Below are positions 10,138-20,143 of a DNA stretch of 64,000 nucleotides, in pieces. The notes under the pieces are model-generated. The model searched no databases. It was not told where the DNA came from and saw only the letters and a program-made list of their open reading frames with translations. The translations under genes and the position numbers were made by a program. Position 1 is the first letter of the stretch. Every line of letters starts with the position of its first letter. This DNA comes from Cryoendolithus antarcticus (lineage: Eukaryota > Ascomycota > Dothideomycetes > Cladosporiales > Cladosporiaceae): positions 124,001-188,000 of the forward strand of contig NAJO01000022.1 of NCBI GenBank assembly GCA_002077065.1. The letters are read 5' to 3'.

Positions 10138-11930
10138 ATGCACCTGCCACACGTTCTCCTCACACTGTTGGCTTGTCTCTATTGCGCTGTCGATGCCATA
10201 CTGGACAGTGCTACATGCTGCAAGAGGGCAGACGCTGCGGGCTCTCTGTACGACGAACAGCATGTGCGTCTAGAAGCACCATACGCAGATTGCGAACACC
10301 CTTCCAATTCATCGACACCTGTAGCGGCGCCCGTTCGGGTTCCGTACATCTATTGCAAAACGCAATGCATCAACGATACCTTAACCGACTCAGCGATGCG
10401 GTATCATGGATGGCTCCGCTCGTCACATTCCTGCTTCCGTCAATCGCCTTCAGCACGACGATCCCGCGCCGCAAACTGTTTGTACCGACCTGGAATCTCG
10501 GCAAAGGTCGCTGGTCGCCGGTAAGGAGTCCTCTGCTGTTGCTGTTACTGTCAATCGATATGGCGCTCTGGGTGGCTGTCATCTTTGCCACCGCCGGGCC
10601 CCTCATAATCTCCGCATTCACCGAAATGATGCTGGACATCAATATATACTCGATACTGAGCTCCGGAAACCGCGTTGGGCTCAGCGCGGCTTCAAGAGCA
10701 CGACTACTGCTGGCTATTGCGAGCGGTAACCTCAAACAACGAGTAGAAGATGAGACAATAACCGCAACGGAGCACAGCTCATTTGAGCCGCTTTCTGAGA
10801 TCTCCGAAGCCATCCAAGGTCTCAAAGCCGAACATCGACCACAGAAGCTTCTGAACCTCATGGATGCCCAAGCAGATTGGACGACAACAGTAGGTTACCC
10901 GATGGCGATCTTCTTCTTCGGCTTCGTGTGGGCGAGCCGCGACCTTCAGCGCGCACCTCCGTCAGCTGATGCGCCTCTGTCTCTCACATTCGGCGTCCAG
11001 TGGATGATCGTCGTGCACGTTGCAACCGTGAGCAGCTGCCTTCTGTCGAACAACAACCCGAGCACAGCCTCTAATTTGGTGGACGGCCCCCTTGTCCCGG
11101 AGTCAAGGGCACTACTACCGGATGTCCACGAGTCTCGATATCAGTCGGTGTCGATATGGAACCGAGGCTCGAACAAGCACACCTGGCTTGAGCAGATCAC
11201 GCATCACTGCGATAATGGTGCTACTACTCAAACTACAGGAACGCCATGCCCGCACGTACAGGAGCATGCCATGCTCAGAGCTGTTCGCCAAGACCTCAAG
11301 ATAGGCATGTGGCAATATCTATTCGCCATCCTACTGCCCGCCATCAGTCTGACCGCATTACCGTACATGGCAGGCGCGTACCTGACCTACCAGACCCCGC
11401 CCAAAGGCTTCGGCTGTCTATCGTTAACACTTGCTTGCTATGCCGGTAGCCAGATCCTCGTCATCATCTTCCACGAACTCAAGCGTCACGCGCCGAAACC
11501 TCGAAATTCCGTCATCAGCGTACCTGCGTCTGCATCGCGACAAAGCTTCATGCGCCGTCTCCGGTCTGACATCGCACATGTCGGTCCAAGGGTATACCGC
11601 GCTGGGGTCTTTTGGGTTTACCTCGCCGCATGCCTCATATCACTACTCGTCGCTCTGGGAGAGCCGATTATGTCAGCTGCCGGATTCTACAACGACTGCC
11701 GATGCTTTGTCAATGTCAACATGTGGCTACATATTGATCGGGCTTTCGTACCCGTGACCTTCGACTACAGCAGTTCGCCTACCTCGTATGGAGGTTGGGT
11801 GATCATGGGCTATGCGGCTGCGACGTTCCTGGCGGTTTGCACTCTTGCATCTTGGTGTTACCAGCGCAGCATGAAGGAGAGTTATTCAAGACTCGTGCGG
11901 GCGCCTGGATACCGCAGGATTTCTCGATGA
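10138..11930 (+). CDS. Polytopic membrane protein with signal peptide and Cys-rich ectodomain
   Basis: The ATG at 10138 opens a clear signal peptide (HVLLTLLACLYCAVDA) and a Cys-containing segment with YIYCKTQC. The rest of the protein lies in another frame and holds about eight hydrophobic segments (for example VTFLLPSIAFS, LLLLLLSIDMALWVAVIFA, YLAACLISLLVALG). Joining 10138-10343 to 10394-11930 uses a 50-nt intron with a GTACAT donor, a CTTAAC branch-like site and a CAG acceptor, giving 580 residues. That join deletes the YIYCKTQC segment, which looks coding, so a one-base frameshift near 10380 is the alternative (see findings). Function unknown; it resembles fungal-specific multi-pass proteins with an extracellular N-terminus. 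Confidence 0.65.
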
Positions 11931-12084
11931 GACCTTGCAAATGGTTTCACAAAGCTGGCCGTCATTACGAAGGCATTTCGAAAGACCGCTCGCATGTGAA
12001 GGAAGAGGGAGATATCAGTATTGCACGATTATGCACAGGACCCGACTTGAGAGGGCCAGATCCGAGTGGCTGCATGCCATAACA

Positions 12085-12688
12085 CTACCCCACTTTCCCA
12101 GCTCCACCTCCAGCCTTCGCAGCTTTCGCCATCATCAACTCCCTCAACTTCCCACTGGCAATCGGGTCCACAAACTCGGTACTCGCCTTCACCTTGGTTC
12201 CACTCTCATCCAGCTTCACCCAGAACAAGATCTCGTTCCTAAGTACTTCCCCGTCGACTTCAGCCTGCATGTCGAAGTCCGCTCGCACGACTGCACTCCT
12301 CTTCGTAGTGTCGACGCAGATATCCGCGATTGCGATCTGCCATGTGCCTAGCCGCGGGGCCATGGAGCGCATGTGCTCGAGAAAGCCATCAGGTGTCTTC
12401 GTACCGCGGAGGGGTGGAGTCTGGGACACGAAGAGAGAGTGACCCCTATGCTTGACATGTTAATGATACGTTGGCCTATCGAGTGAAACGATCAAAGGTA
12501 GGGGAGAGGCAAAAGAATTGGGGAACGGGGGCTAAGACGCACCATGAGATCTCGGCGTCAGGTGTAAGTAGTGATAGAATGCGATCGTAGTCTACTTCAT
12601 TCGTTCCTGGCGTCTTCGGCAGAGTAGCTAGCACCCATCTCTCCGCCGTGCTGCGAAGGGTGTCATAGAGCGCGTCCTGCGCCGCCAT
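12085..12688 (-). CDS. SnoaL/NTF2-like small protein, two exons
   Basis: Exon 1 is 12543-12688 and exon 2 is 12085-12445, separated by a 97-nt intron (GTGCGT donor, CATTAAC branch-like site, ATAG acceptor). The join restores ISWGHSLFVSQTPPL across the junction and gives 168 residues. The pattern of an N-terminal helix, a DAEISW strand, a loop, HMRSMAP and later strands (FDMQAEVDG, EILFWVKLDESG) fits the cone-shaped NTF2-like fold seen in many fungal SnoaL-like proteins. No catalytic residues can be assigned. It is convergent with the upstream membrane-protein gene. Confidence 0.75.
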
Positions 12689-13089
12689 CTTGATGTCCGA
12701 AAAGTCACAAAAAATATAACGTTAGCATAGGAACAAGAAAATAGGAAGGAAAATGAGTATCCGCTTTTGTGCTCGTACTTCTCAGGGCATGCTACGTGTA
12801 TATATATTGTGAGCATAACGCACGATGATGCTAGCGCGTTACTGCCGGCATGCCATGCAGGGCAGCCGGACGTCCACCTCAGAGCAGATACGCGGCTGGA
12901 CTTGAAGTCCGATGTGTGCATGTGGACCCCATCTGCCAAGGCTAGGTAACATGCGACTGCGTTGAGCGTCAGCCATTATTGAAGTCTACGCCTTGCGATC
13001 GATATGCTTTCAATGCGTCTTGTCGGGTGGCGCGTTCGCGATCTCGATTTCGTACAATCCCGTTCTCGCCTCAATGTTCCGTACCCTCA
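12689..13089. other. Intergenic spacer
   Basis: About 400 bases, partly AT-rich (a TATATATA-like run near 12797-12806). No gene seen. It holds the promoter of the NTF2-like gene and the 3' side of CCT4. Confidence 0.45.
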
Positions 13090-14712
13090 TCATCTCGACA
13101 GCGCAATATCGTCAATCCGCAATATCATCTTGACCGTCTCGCTGGCCAGCTCGATCGCACTCGTACTAACAAGCAACGGCTGCATCACACCCTCTCCTCC
13201 AGCCGCCTCTTTGCCCTCGGCGCCCATGACACCGACGCCTCCCCGCTTGATACTCACACCCACATTCGTCTCGCCCTTAGCATGCCGTGCCCTCAACTCC
13301 GTGACGACTTTAATGCTGTTCAGCCCTGCGTTCTCGGCCAATGTGACGGGCACGACTTCAAGAGCGTCGGCGAAAGCTTTCCAGCAGATGCTATCGGGGT
13401 ATGAGGCTGTGGTAGCAACAGAATTGAGGTGTGCAGAGACGGCCATCTCTGGCGCGCCGCCTCCGGGCAGGAGTGCGCGTTTCTTGACCAAGCAGCGGAT
13501 GACACACATAGCGTCGTGGAGACTGCGCTCTGCCTCGTCTAAGATGAGGGGGTTTGCGCCGCGGGCGATGATGGAGACTGTGCGAGCGGCAGAGGGGGCG
13601 CTGTGTTTCACGCCTGTGATTCTGACGATTCGAGAGCCGAGGGAGGAAGTCTCCTCGACCAGCTCAGCGGAGCCGAGTTTGTCTTCGGTGAAGCTGTCGA
13701 TGTCGGCTATGGGTTTGCAGCCGGTGGACTTGCATATGAATTCGACCTCGTCGCGCTCGATGTCCTTGATACACATTATGCCCAGCTTGTACAAGAAGTG
13801 CAGAGACAGGTCGTTCACAGCGTCTCGTAGGATGCTCTTTTGGATGAGGAGGACATTGCACTTCGCCTTCTTGATCTTCTTCACCATGTTCAGCAGATAC
13901 GTCCGCTCTTCCTTCAGGATCTTGTCCATTTGACGGTAGTCGTTCACGACAATCTGGTTTTCCATATCTGGTTTCGGAGGACTGAGCTGAAACTGAATGA
14001 GCGCGATCTTCGCTTTCTCTACTCTTGTGGGTCCGCCAGCGGATTTGAGTACTTGTTGGTTCAACACTACGCCGTCGATCATCTCGCTGTCGTCTATCAC
14101 GCCTCCTGGTCGCTTTAGGATGCGAATATTGCGAAGGTCGACGTTCTGTGCGTTGGTTGGGTTGATCGAGCGCATTACTGCGTCTACAGCCATGGGTGCC
14201 AGCTTCGGCTCTTGTGACACGATCTTGGAGGAGAGAGATGTGGAGGCGGCTTTGAGTAAAGTTGCTCGATCGTTCAGGTTGATCGGTATCGATATCTTCT
14301 CCAGTGTCTTGACTGCCTCTGCTGCTGCCCGTTGGAAGCTCTCGCTGATGATTGTGGGGTGTATGCCTTTGGCCAGTAATCTCTCCGAAGCACCAAGCAA
14401 TGAACCGCATATCACTACTACACTCGTCGTTCCGTCGCCAGCCTCAATATCTTGTGCGTTCGCCAGATCGACCAGCATCTTGGCAGCTGGGTGCATCACA
14501 GCCATGTCTTTCAACATTGTGTTGCCGTCATTCGTGATGATCGTCTCGCCCTTGCCAGTCTGGATCATCTTGTCCATTCCTCTGGGCCCTAGGGAGGTTC
14601 TTATGGCATCTGCGACGGCTCTCGCGGCCGTGATGTTGGCTGTTCGCACTGCCTGCGGCTTTTCCTTGTCTTTGAAGGCATTGTTGCCTGCGCCGGTGGG
14701 ACCTTGCGCCAT
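13090..14712 (-). CDS. CCT4: T-complex protein 1 subunit delta (chaperonin CCT4)
   Basis: A 540-residue group II chaperonin subunit, single exon. The frame continues upstream without ATG; the proper start is the Met of [11 protein letters not shown] at 14712. Family marks: [11 protein letters not shown], the nucleotide motif GDGTTSVVV, the apical region, [13 protein letters not shown] and the C-terminal IDDIALSR. The KEKPQAVR entry and [11 protein letters not shown] fit the delta subunit. CCT is the hetero-octameric double ring that folds actin, tubulin and WD40 proteins in the cytosol, so it would serve the PP2A B55 propeller encoded at 32-34 kb (established for the family). It is divergent from RPT1. 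Confidence 0.95.
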   Translation of the reverse strand: MAQGPTGAGNNAFKDKEKPQAVRTANITAARAVADAIRTSLGPRGMDKMIQTGKGETIITNDGNTMLKDMAVMHPAAKMLVDLANAQDIEAGDGTTSVVVICGSLLGASERLLAKGIHPTIISESFQRAAAEAVKTLEKISIPINLNDRATLLKAASTSLSSKIVSQEPKLAPMAVDAVMRSINPTNAQNVDLRNIRILKRPGGVIDDSEMIDGVVLNQQVLKSAGGPTRVEKAKIALIQFQLSPPKPDMENQIVVNDYRQMDKILKEERTYLLNMVKKIKKAKCNVLLIQKSILRDAVNDLSLHFLYKLGIMCIKDIERDEVEFICKSTGCKPIADIDSFTEDKLGSAELVEETSSLGSRIVRITGVKHSAPSAARTVSIIARGANPLILDEAERSLHDAMCVIRCLVKKRALLPGGGAPEMAVSAHLNSVATTASYPDSICWKAFADALEVVPVTLAENAGLNSIKVVTELRARHAKGETNVGVSIKRGGVGVMGAEGKEAAGGEGVMQPLLVSTSAIELASETVKMILRIDDIALSR

Positions 14713-15120
14713 GATTGTGTATATCGTATGATCGACGCAGATGCTGTGTTCAGATTTCAGGTGTCGAGGGCGGCGTTCACAGTGGTGTGTAGCCTTGTAT
14801 GCGTGCACCTATACTTTTCATTACTGAGCTATCTTGACGCGAGACGCGATTTCTTGAGCTTCGGCGCCGGTCAAACTTTGATCCAGATATGCATGTATCG
14901 ATCGTCACCTCCGCCGCCTGCAGCTCGATCGCGTGCGTGTTCACTGCCATACCGCCATCACCGCCATACACCCACGTCGCCACCCACTCGCCCTCCGCTC
15001 ATAGCCACCGCGATCTCACTGCTGCCTTCGACTCCCCCATACCTCCTACCCTGTCCAGCACCTCCACATACGCATTCATCTGCATCTCACAGAGCGCGCA
15101 AACAGTGAGGCGCGGCCGCG
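14713..15120. promoter_or_regulatory. Bidirectional promoter region CCT4/RPT1
   Basis: A 408-base spacer between two divergently transcribed proteostasis genes. The part next to RPT1 (about 14920-15090) is pyrimidine-rich on the plus strand, like many fungal 5' leaders. I found no perfect proteasome-associated or heat-shock element by eye. Confidence 0.5.
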
Positions 15121-16497
15121 ATGCCTTCCGCAACGGGTTCAAACTGGGAGAAGTACCAGAAGAAGTTCGCCGACGATGAGCCAGATGAGAAGAAGATCAC
15201 ACCCCTCACAAATGAGTGCGTCCTCTCCATCACCTCTTAATCACGAATGACAGCCAGCTAACCCAACATCAGGGACATCCAAGTCCTCAAGACCTACAAC
15301 CTCGCCCCCTACGCCACAGCCCTCAAAGACCTTGAGAAGAAGATCAAAGACAAGCAGACCTCAGTAAACGAGAAAATCGGCGTCAAAGAATCCGACACTG
15401 GCCTCGCACCACCCCACCTCTGGGATGTAGCCGCCGACCGCCAACGCATGTCCGAAGAGCAACCGCTGCAAGTCGCACGATGCACGAAAATCATCCAGGA
15501 CGAGAAGGACCATGAGAAGAGCAAGTACATCATCAATGTCAAGCAGATCGCCAAGTTCGTTGTCAACCTTGGAGAGCGCGTGAGTCCGACGGATATTGAG
15601 GAGGGGATGAGGGTTGGTGTGGATCGGACGAAGTATCAGATTATGCTGCCCCTGCCGCCGAAGATCGATCCGAGTGTTACTATGATGACGGTGGAGGATA
15701 AGCCGGATGTCACTTATGGAGATGTGGGCGGGTGTAAGGATCAGATTGAGAAGTTGAGGGAGGTCGTCGAGATGCCGTTGTTGTCGCCGGAGCGATTCGT
15801 GCACCTTGGTATAGACCCTCCGAAGGGTGCGCTGCTGTATGGACCTCCTGGAACTGGAAAGACACTGTGCGCGAGGGCTGTGGCAAACAGGACAGATGCT
15901 ACATTCATCCGAGTCATCGGCTCGGAGCTGGTGCAGAAGTACGTCGGTGAAGGTGCGCGCATGGTGCGAGAGCTCTTCGAGATGGCACGGACGAAGAAGG
16001 CATGCATCATCTTCTTCGACGAGATCGATGCTGTGGGCGGTGCTCGCTTCGACGACGGCGCGGGAGGCGACAACGAAGTGCAGCGCACTATGCTGGAGCT
16101 CATCACACAATTGGATGGCTTCGACAGCAGAGGAAACATCAAAGTCATGTTCGCTACCAACCGGCCATCTACCCTCGACCCTGCCCTTATGCGACCAGGA
16201 CGTATCGACAGAAAGATTGAGTTCTCGCTACCTGACATGGAAGGCCGTGCGAACATCCTACGAATTCACGCGAAGAGTATGAGCGTCGAGCGCGACATTC
16301 GATGGGAGTTGATTTCAAGGCTATGCCCGAACAGCACGGGTGCAGAGCTGAGAAGTGTGGCTACGGAGGCGGGTATGTTCGCTATTAGGGCCAGGCGGAA
16401 GGTGGCGAGCGAGAAGGACTTCTTGAGCGCCGTGGAGAAGGTTATCAGGGGAGGAATGAAGTTCAACAGTACGGCAGCTTATGCGCAGTACAATTAG
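15121..16497 (+). CDS. RPT1: 26S proteasome regulatory ATPase Rpt1
   Basis: Exons 15121-15215 and 15273-16497 with a 57-nt intron (GTGCGT donor, CAGCTAACC branch, CAG acceptor) give 439 residues, the usual Rpt1 length. The N-terminus ([18 protein letters not shown]) is typical. AAA+ marks: Walker A GPPGTGKT, Walker [10 protein letters not shown], the pore region [10 protein letters not shown], and the arginine-finger region [11 protein letters not shown]. Rpt1 pairs with Rpt2 in the hexameric base that unfolds substrates and opens the 20S gate. I see no C-terminal HbYX signal: the tail ends AQYN, as in this subunit. Confidence 0.96.
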
Positions 16498-17561
16498 TTG
16501 CCGGAGTGGGGGAGTGTACGATGCTACGGGCGTTGAGGATGGGAGGCTGCATCGAGCGACGTTAGTGGCTACAGCATAGATGCAATGGCAGTGTAAGAGT
16601 GCAAACTGCTTCGACCCGGGTGTCAAGTCACCGTGGCCACCGTAGTCTCTTGCGCTTGGCAGTGCAAGTCGAATAGGTTCCTCTTCCACTATACAAACAG
16701 CGTCCTGATTCTCGAATGTCCCGCCTCTACCCTATCTGCCCCTCCCTTGCGACGGACACTGACACCATCCCATCACCTCATCTCGAAGTCATGTTACGCG
16801 GCTTATGCTCCCTAAGCCGAGCCTTGGCAGCTTACTCATCTGTCTTCCATGCATGTCTACCTCTTCTGTCAAGACACCACCCAATAGCTGCAACATGCCC
16901 AGCGTGTGCAGGTCTGCGTTCATCACGTCTCGAAGTGCACTGCTCGAGCAGTCTTCCACAAATGCAGGCGAGGCAACCGCTCGGCTCAAGAGATGGTAAG
17001 GATGCAGCCCTACCTTTCTTCTCGTCGCAGTTCACGCAATGCTGCAGTAGCTTGAGCTCTATCCCCGCAAATCATCTGCAATGTCCCACGCTTTCAAATG
17101 TATTCGGGCAGATGCGACGGATGTTTTGGTGCCTGAGGATCCGCACATGGCCTATGGCGGCGCGTTTCGACACTCCATCATTGCTGCAGTACGACCACGC
17201 GGAACGGTTGACAATCTGGGGCGCATGAAGGCGCACCGGTGCGAGAGCAGGGCGCGTGGGGGGTGTGCGATGATGTGCTGCGATATGAGTAGTACGAGCG
17301 GCTTTGTTGATGAGCTGACGGCATGGTGGAAGGCGTGTGAGAGTATGAAGACCTCTGACTTCGCCGGGTGCCTTACCACTTCCTTCCACTCTCCAATCTC
17401 TGCTACTCTTCTCTGCGGTCTCTAAGATATTGGAGCGGCAACGCTGTGTTTATGTTTCAGTCATCTACTGCGCTACCTGTACTATATCAGCGTCTCTTCC
17501 TTCCACTTCAAATTCCAAAGCAGGAACCCAGCATCCTCTTTCGCAATCACATCAGTTCATC
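16498..17561. other. 1.06-kb region without a confident gene
   Basis: Several short frames exist on both strands. A GTAAGG donor-like site at 16996 on the plus strand suggests transcription, but no downstream acceptor gives a consistent frame with the next open stretch. The 17081-17425 frame is listed separately. Confidence 0.4.
17081..17425 (+). CDS. Possible small Cys-containing protein (weak)
   Basis: An ATG-initiated frame of 114 codons. The composition looks protein-like (for example DVLVPEDPHMAYGGAF, FVDELTAWWKAC), with a small Cys patch GGCAMMCCD. There is no signal peptide and no recognised domain. The opposite strand is also partly open here, so this could be chance. Listed only as a candidate. 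Confidence 0.25.
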   Translation: MSHAFKCIRADATDVLVPEDPHMAYGGAFRHSIIAAVRPRGTVDNLGRMKAHRCESRARGGCAMMCCDMSSTSGFVDELTAWWKACESMKTSDFAGCLTTSFHSPISATLLCGL

Positions 17562-18227
17562 ATGGGCATCCCACAGCAAGATCCCAACGCCTTTCACAAC
17601 GAGCCGCAAGTCGAAAAAGCCACCCAGACCGACAGCTGCCGCTGCCCTCAGCTCAACAAAGTCATCTGCTGTTGCCGCATAGGCTGCGTCTGCTGCCAGA
17701 GTAGTGATAAGGATCACAACGACATAGCTGGATCCCGCTCTTCGTCTCAAGTCCGCGGCCGCTCCCCGACTCCCCGCCACCTGGACAACGATCCCATCGA
17801 ATCTCGACCCTTCCCACTCCATCGCACACGTTCTCCTTTCGAGACCGCTTCCATCTCTGGACAGGAAGGCGTCGAGGACCACCACCTAGTCGAGCGCGAG
17901 ATCGGAGATCTAGGCAATCACACTCTGTACTCGATTCATCTGTCGCTCGCACGCCATACTACAGCTTGGCCACAAGCACCTTACAGTTCGCCTGTTGGCT
18001 CTATGACTCCGGGCCCGCGATCTGGATCACCGAGTGTCATGTCTTCTGTTTACCTGCCTTCGCTGCGATCAACGGAATCGCTACTGGGCTTCATCGGGGA
18101 TGGAATGGGAGGCGTGGGCATGGCACCCAGGGAGGGTGATGTGGTGAACTATGTCTATGCGCCGCTTGTGTTGAGCATTGAGGTGGAGGTTGAGGCTGAA
18201 GGGTTTGGAGCATTCGATCTGTGGTGA
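17562..18227 (+). CDS. Hypothetical protein with a dense cysteine cluster
   Basis: The frame is open well upstream, but the first ATG is at 17562, giving 221 residues beginning MGIPQQDPNAFHNEP. The distinctive feature is a cysteine cluster at about residues 26-46 (CRCPQL, ICCCRIGCVCC), with nine Cys in about 20 positions. The rest is Ser/Pro-rich and probably disordered, with a C-terminal part that looks folded (VVNYVYAPLVLSIEVEVEAE). No signal peptide precedes the Cys patch, so palmitoylation or metal binding is more plausible than disulphides (inference). Function unknown. Confidence 0.6.
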   Translation: MGIPQQDPNAFHNEPQVEKATQTDSCRCPQLNKVICCCRIGCVCCQSSDKDHNDIAGSRSSSQVRGRSPTPRHLDNDPIESRPFPLHRTRSPFETASISGQEGVEDHHLVEREIGDLGNHTLYSIHLSLARHTTAWPQAPYSSPVGSMTPGPRSGSPSVMSSVYLPSLRSTESLLGFIGDGMGGVGMAPREGDVVNYVYAPLVLSIEVEVEAEGFGAFDLW

Positions 18228-19046
18228 AGGTGCATAGGTAATGCTGAGGGAACGTGAGTGATGGGTATCATTGGCGTTGGACAGCGCTTTCTTGGGGGGA
18301 TGCAGGTTTGCTCAGGATGGGAAATTTGGGAAGGACTTTCTCTGTGCTATCATGGAAGGGCGGGTATGGTATGAAGGTTCTTGTAAGACGTACCGGGAGG
18401 GACGATTGCTATTACATCGGCTAGGCTTTGTGCGTTAATTCCGAGAGAGCCTGATGACAGTCTGGCGAGGTTCTTCTGGAGATTTGCATCGACTACGAGG
18501 ATGGTTTATTGTTAGCCTTGTAGTGTAACATCAGTGTACCGTCAATCTCTTCGTGAGCAGATACTTGTAACCAGATGCTCGATGTCGCTATCCCATCCTG
18601 TGGCCGCATTGCTGGAGCGACATTCGAACGGACCACACCACACGTACAACTCCGTTCAGCGACTACACAGTGCAGCAAGCGAGGGCACATATTCGGCTCC
18701 CTTCAAAACCGAAGTGTAGGACACTCGACGTCGAATTCAGCTGCATTGTGCGCGTCTCGGCCGATGTTAGAGAGTCTGACAGAAAGTCCCCGAGCAAAAG
18801 TCTCCGACGGAGGATTCGCATAATGTACGCGAGCTTCGTTCGTCAGATCAGTACTCTAAGCCAGATATATAATGTGATCCGCACTCAAAAATCCACGCCA
18901 TGTTGCTAACAAACTTTGCTCGATCAATTCTAGAAATATCAACAATCATTCCGTCCTCGATCTTCAACGCTCTGGCAGCAACTCGTCGTCTTCGCTTGAT
19001 CTCCGAGCACGTCGCCGAACACACAGCCCACTACTTGAAGCCCAGC
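18228..19046. other. Intergenic region without a gene
   Basis: About 820 bases. Only short frames with no protein-like character. It contains the promoter and 5' leader of the methyltransferase gene. Confidence 0.45.
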
Positions 19047-19974
19047 ATGTCTACCACAGCCCCAAAGTTGCAGGACAGTAAGCTTGACCCGCCTCCCGCT
19101 TCCCCTGAGCATTATCTAATACGTCTACCCGACAGCCAAAGGTTCCGACTGGGACGCCATCGCCCGCAACTACAAGCGCTTCTCTACCGGCCCCAGCACG
19201 CAAGCTACCAAATCTCTGCTAGCCAGTGTCAACGCTTTCCTGCCCTTCTCTCACGCCACAGGTATCCTCGACAATGGCTGCGGGCCCGGACCCATCATTT
19301 CCGCGATCATCGAGGGTCATGGCGCTGACATACCGGACTCGACGACTCTGCTTGCTGCGGACTTTAGCCAAGGCATGGTCGATGAAGTCAACGCTACTAA
19401 GGCCCGGGGCATCGAAGCTGGCAATGAGACTTGGAAGCGTGTTGAAACTAAAGTCCTGAACGCTATGGACATGGAGGGCGTACCAGACGGATCGCAAAGC
19501 CATGTGACGGCGGGCTGGGTCTACTTCATGACGCCGGATCCACGCAAGTGCCTCTCCGAGACCCTCAGGATCCTGAAACCGGGTGGCGTCCTAGGCTGTA
19601 CTTCTTGGAAGGGCAGCCAGTGGCTCGACGCCATGAACGTCTTCGGCGAGTTCAAACCCGACGTGACCATGCCAAAGATGCCTGAGGCGTGGGGCAGCGT
19701 CGAAGGCGTGAGGACAGAGCTCGAGGAAGCAGGTTTCGAGGACGTTCTATCGGAGGAAGTGACTGTTGAGATGCCGTTCGAGGATGTCGGCGTGCTGACA
19801 AAGATGCTACTGTACGAGATGCCGATGATGAAGGCAATGACTAAGGATCTGTCGGAGGTAGAAAAGGAGAAGCTGGAGCAGATGATCGCTGCGAAGGTGA
19901 AGGAGTCGAGTGCTGAGCATCCTGGGAAGTTGCTGGGCGTGGCACTGGTTGGCTTGGGGCGGAAGAAGGCCTAG
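19047..19974 (+). CDS. SAM-dependent methyltransferase, class I
   Basis: Exon 1 (19047-19077, 31 nt) joins exon 2 (19136-19974) across a 58-nt intron (GTAAGC donor, CAG acceptor) to give 289 residues starting MSTTAPKLQDTKGSDWDAI. Motif I is ILDNGCGPG near residue 70, the acidic loop is LLAADFSQGM, and the post-motif strand GGVLGCTSWKGS sits where class I methyltransferases have ILKPGG. The substrate is not deducible; related fungal proteins are small-molecule methyltransferases of the UbiE/LaeA-like superfamily. It stands alone, with no biosynthetic neighbours, so a secondary-metabolite role is not supported by context. Confidence 0.85.
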
Positions 19975-20143
19975 TCGCGCGGAGCCAGTACTGCTGTAAT
20001 CAATTTGGATGGTCTATAGTCGTCATAGCCCGGCTGATCTGTTCGCTTGTTGATCCAAGGGGGATGTGGCACCATTATCACTGGCACTCGCGTGCTCTCG
20101 CTCGCGTACTGCTCATTCGCTCGACATCTGACTGTGGCGAAGT

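Noticed and set aside
13664..14410. 248-codon minus-strand frame inside CCT4
   Set aside because: It overlaps the chaperonin frame on the same strand; the CCT4 reading has all family motifs, this one none.
16789..17035. Two overlapping minus-strand frames, one with C-x2-C pairs (HCVNCDEKKG)
   Set aside because: Looked like a zinc-cluster fragment, but spacing does not fit Zn2Cys6 and no start codon or splice partner could be found.
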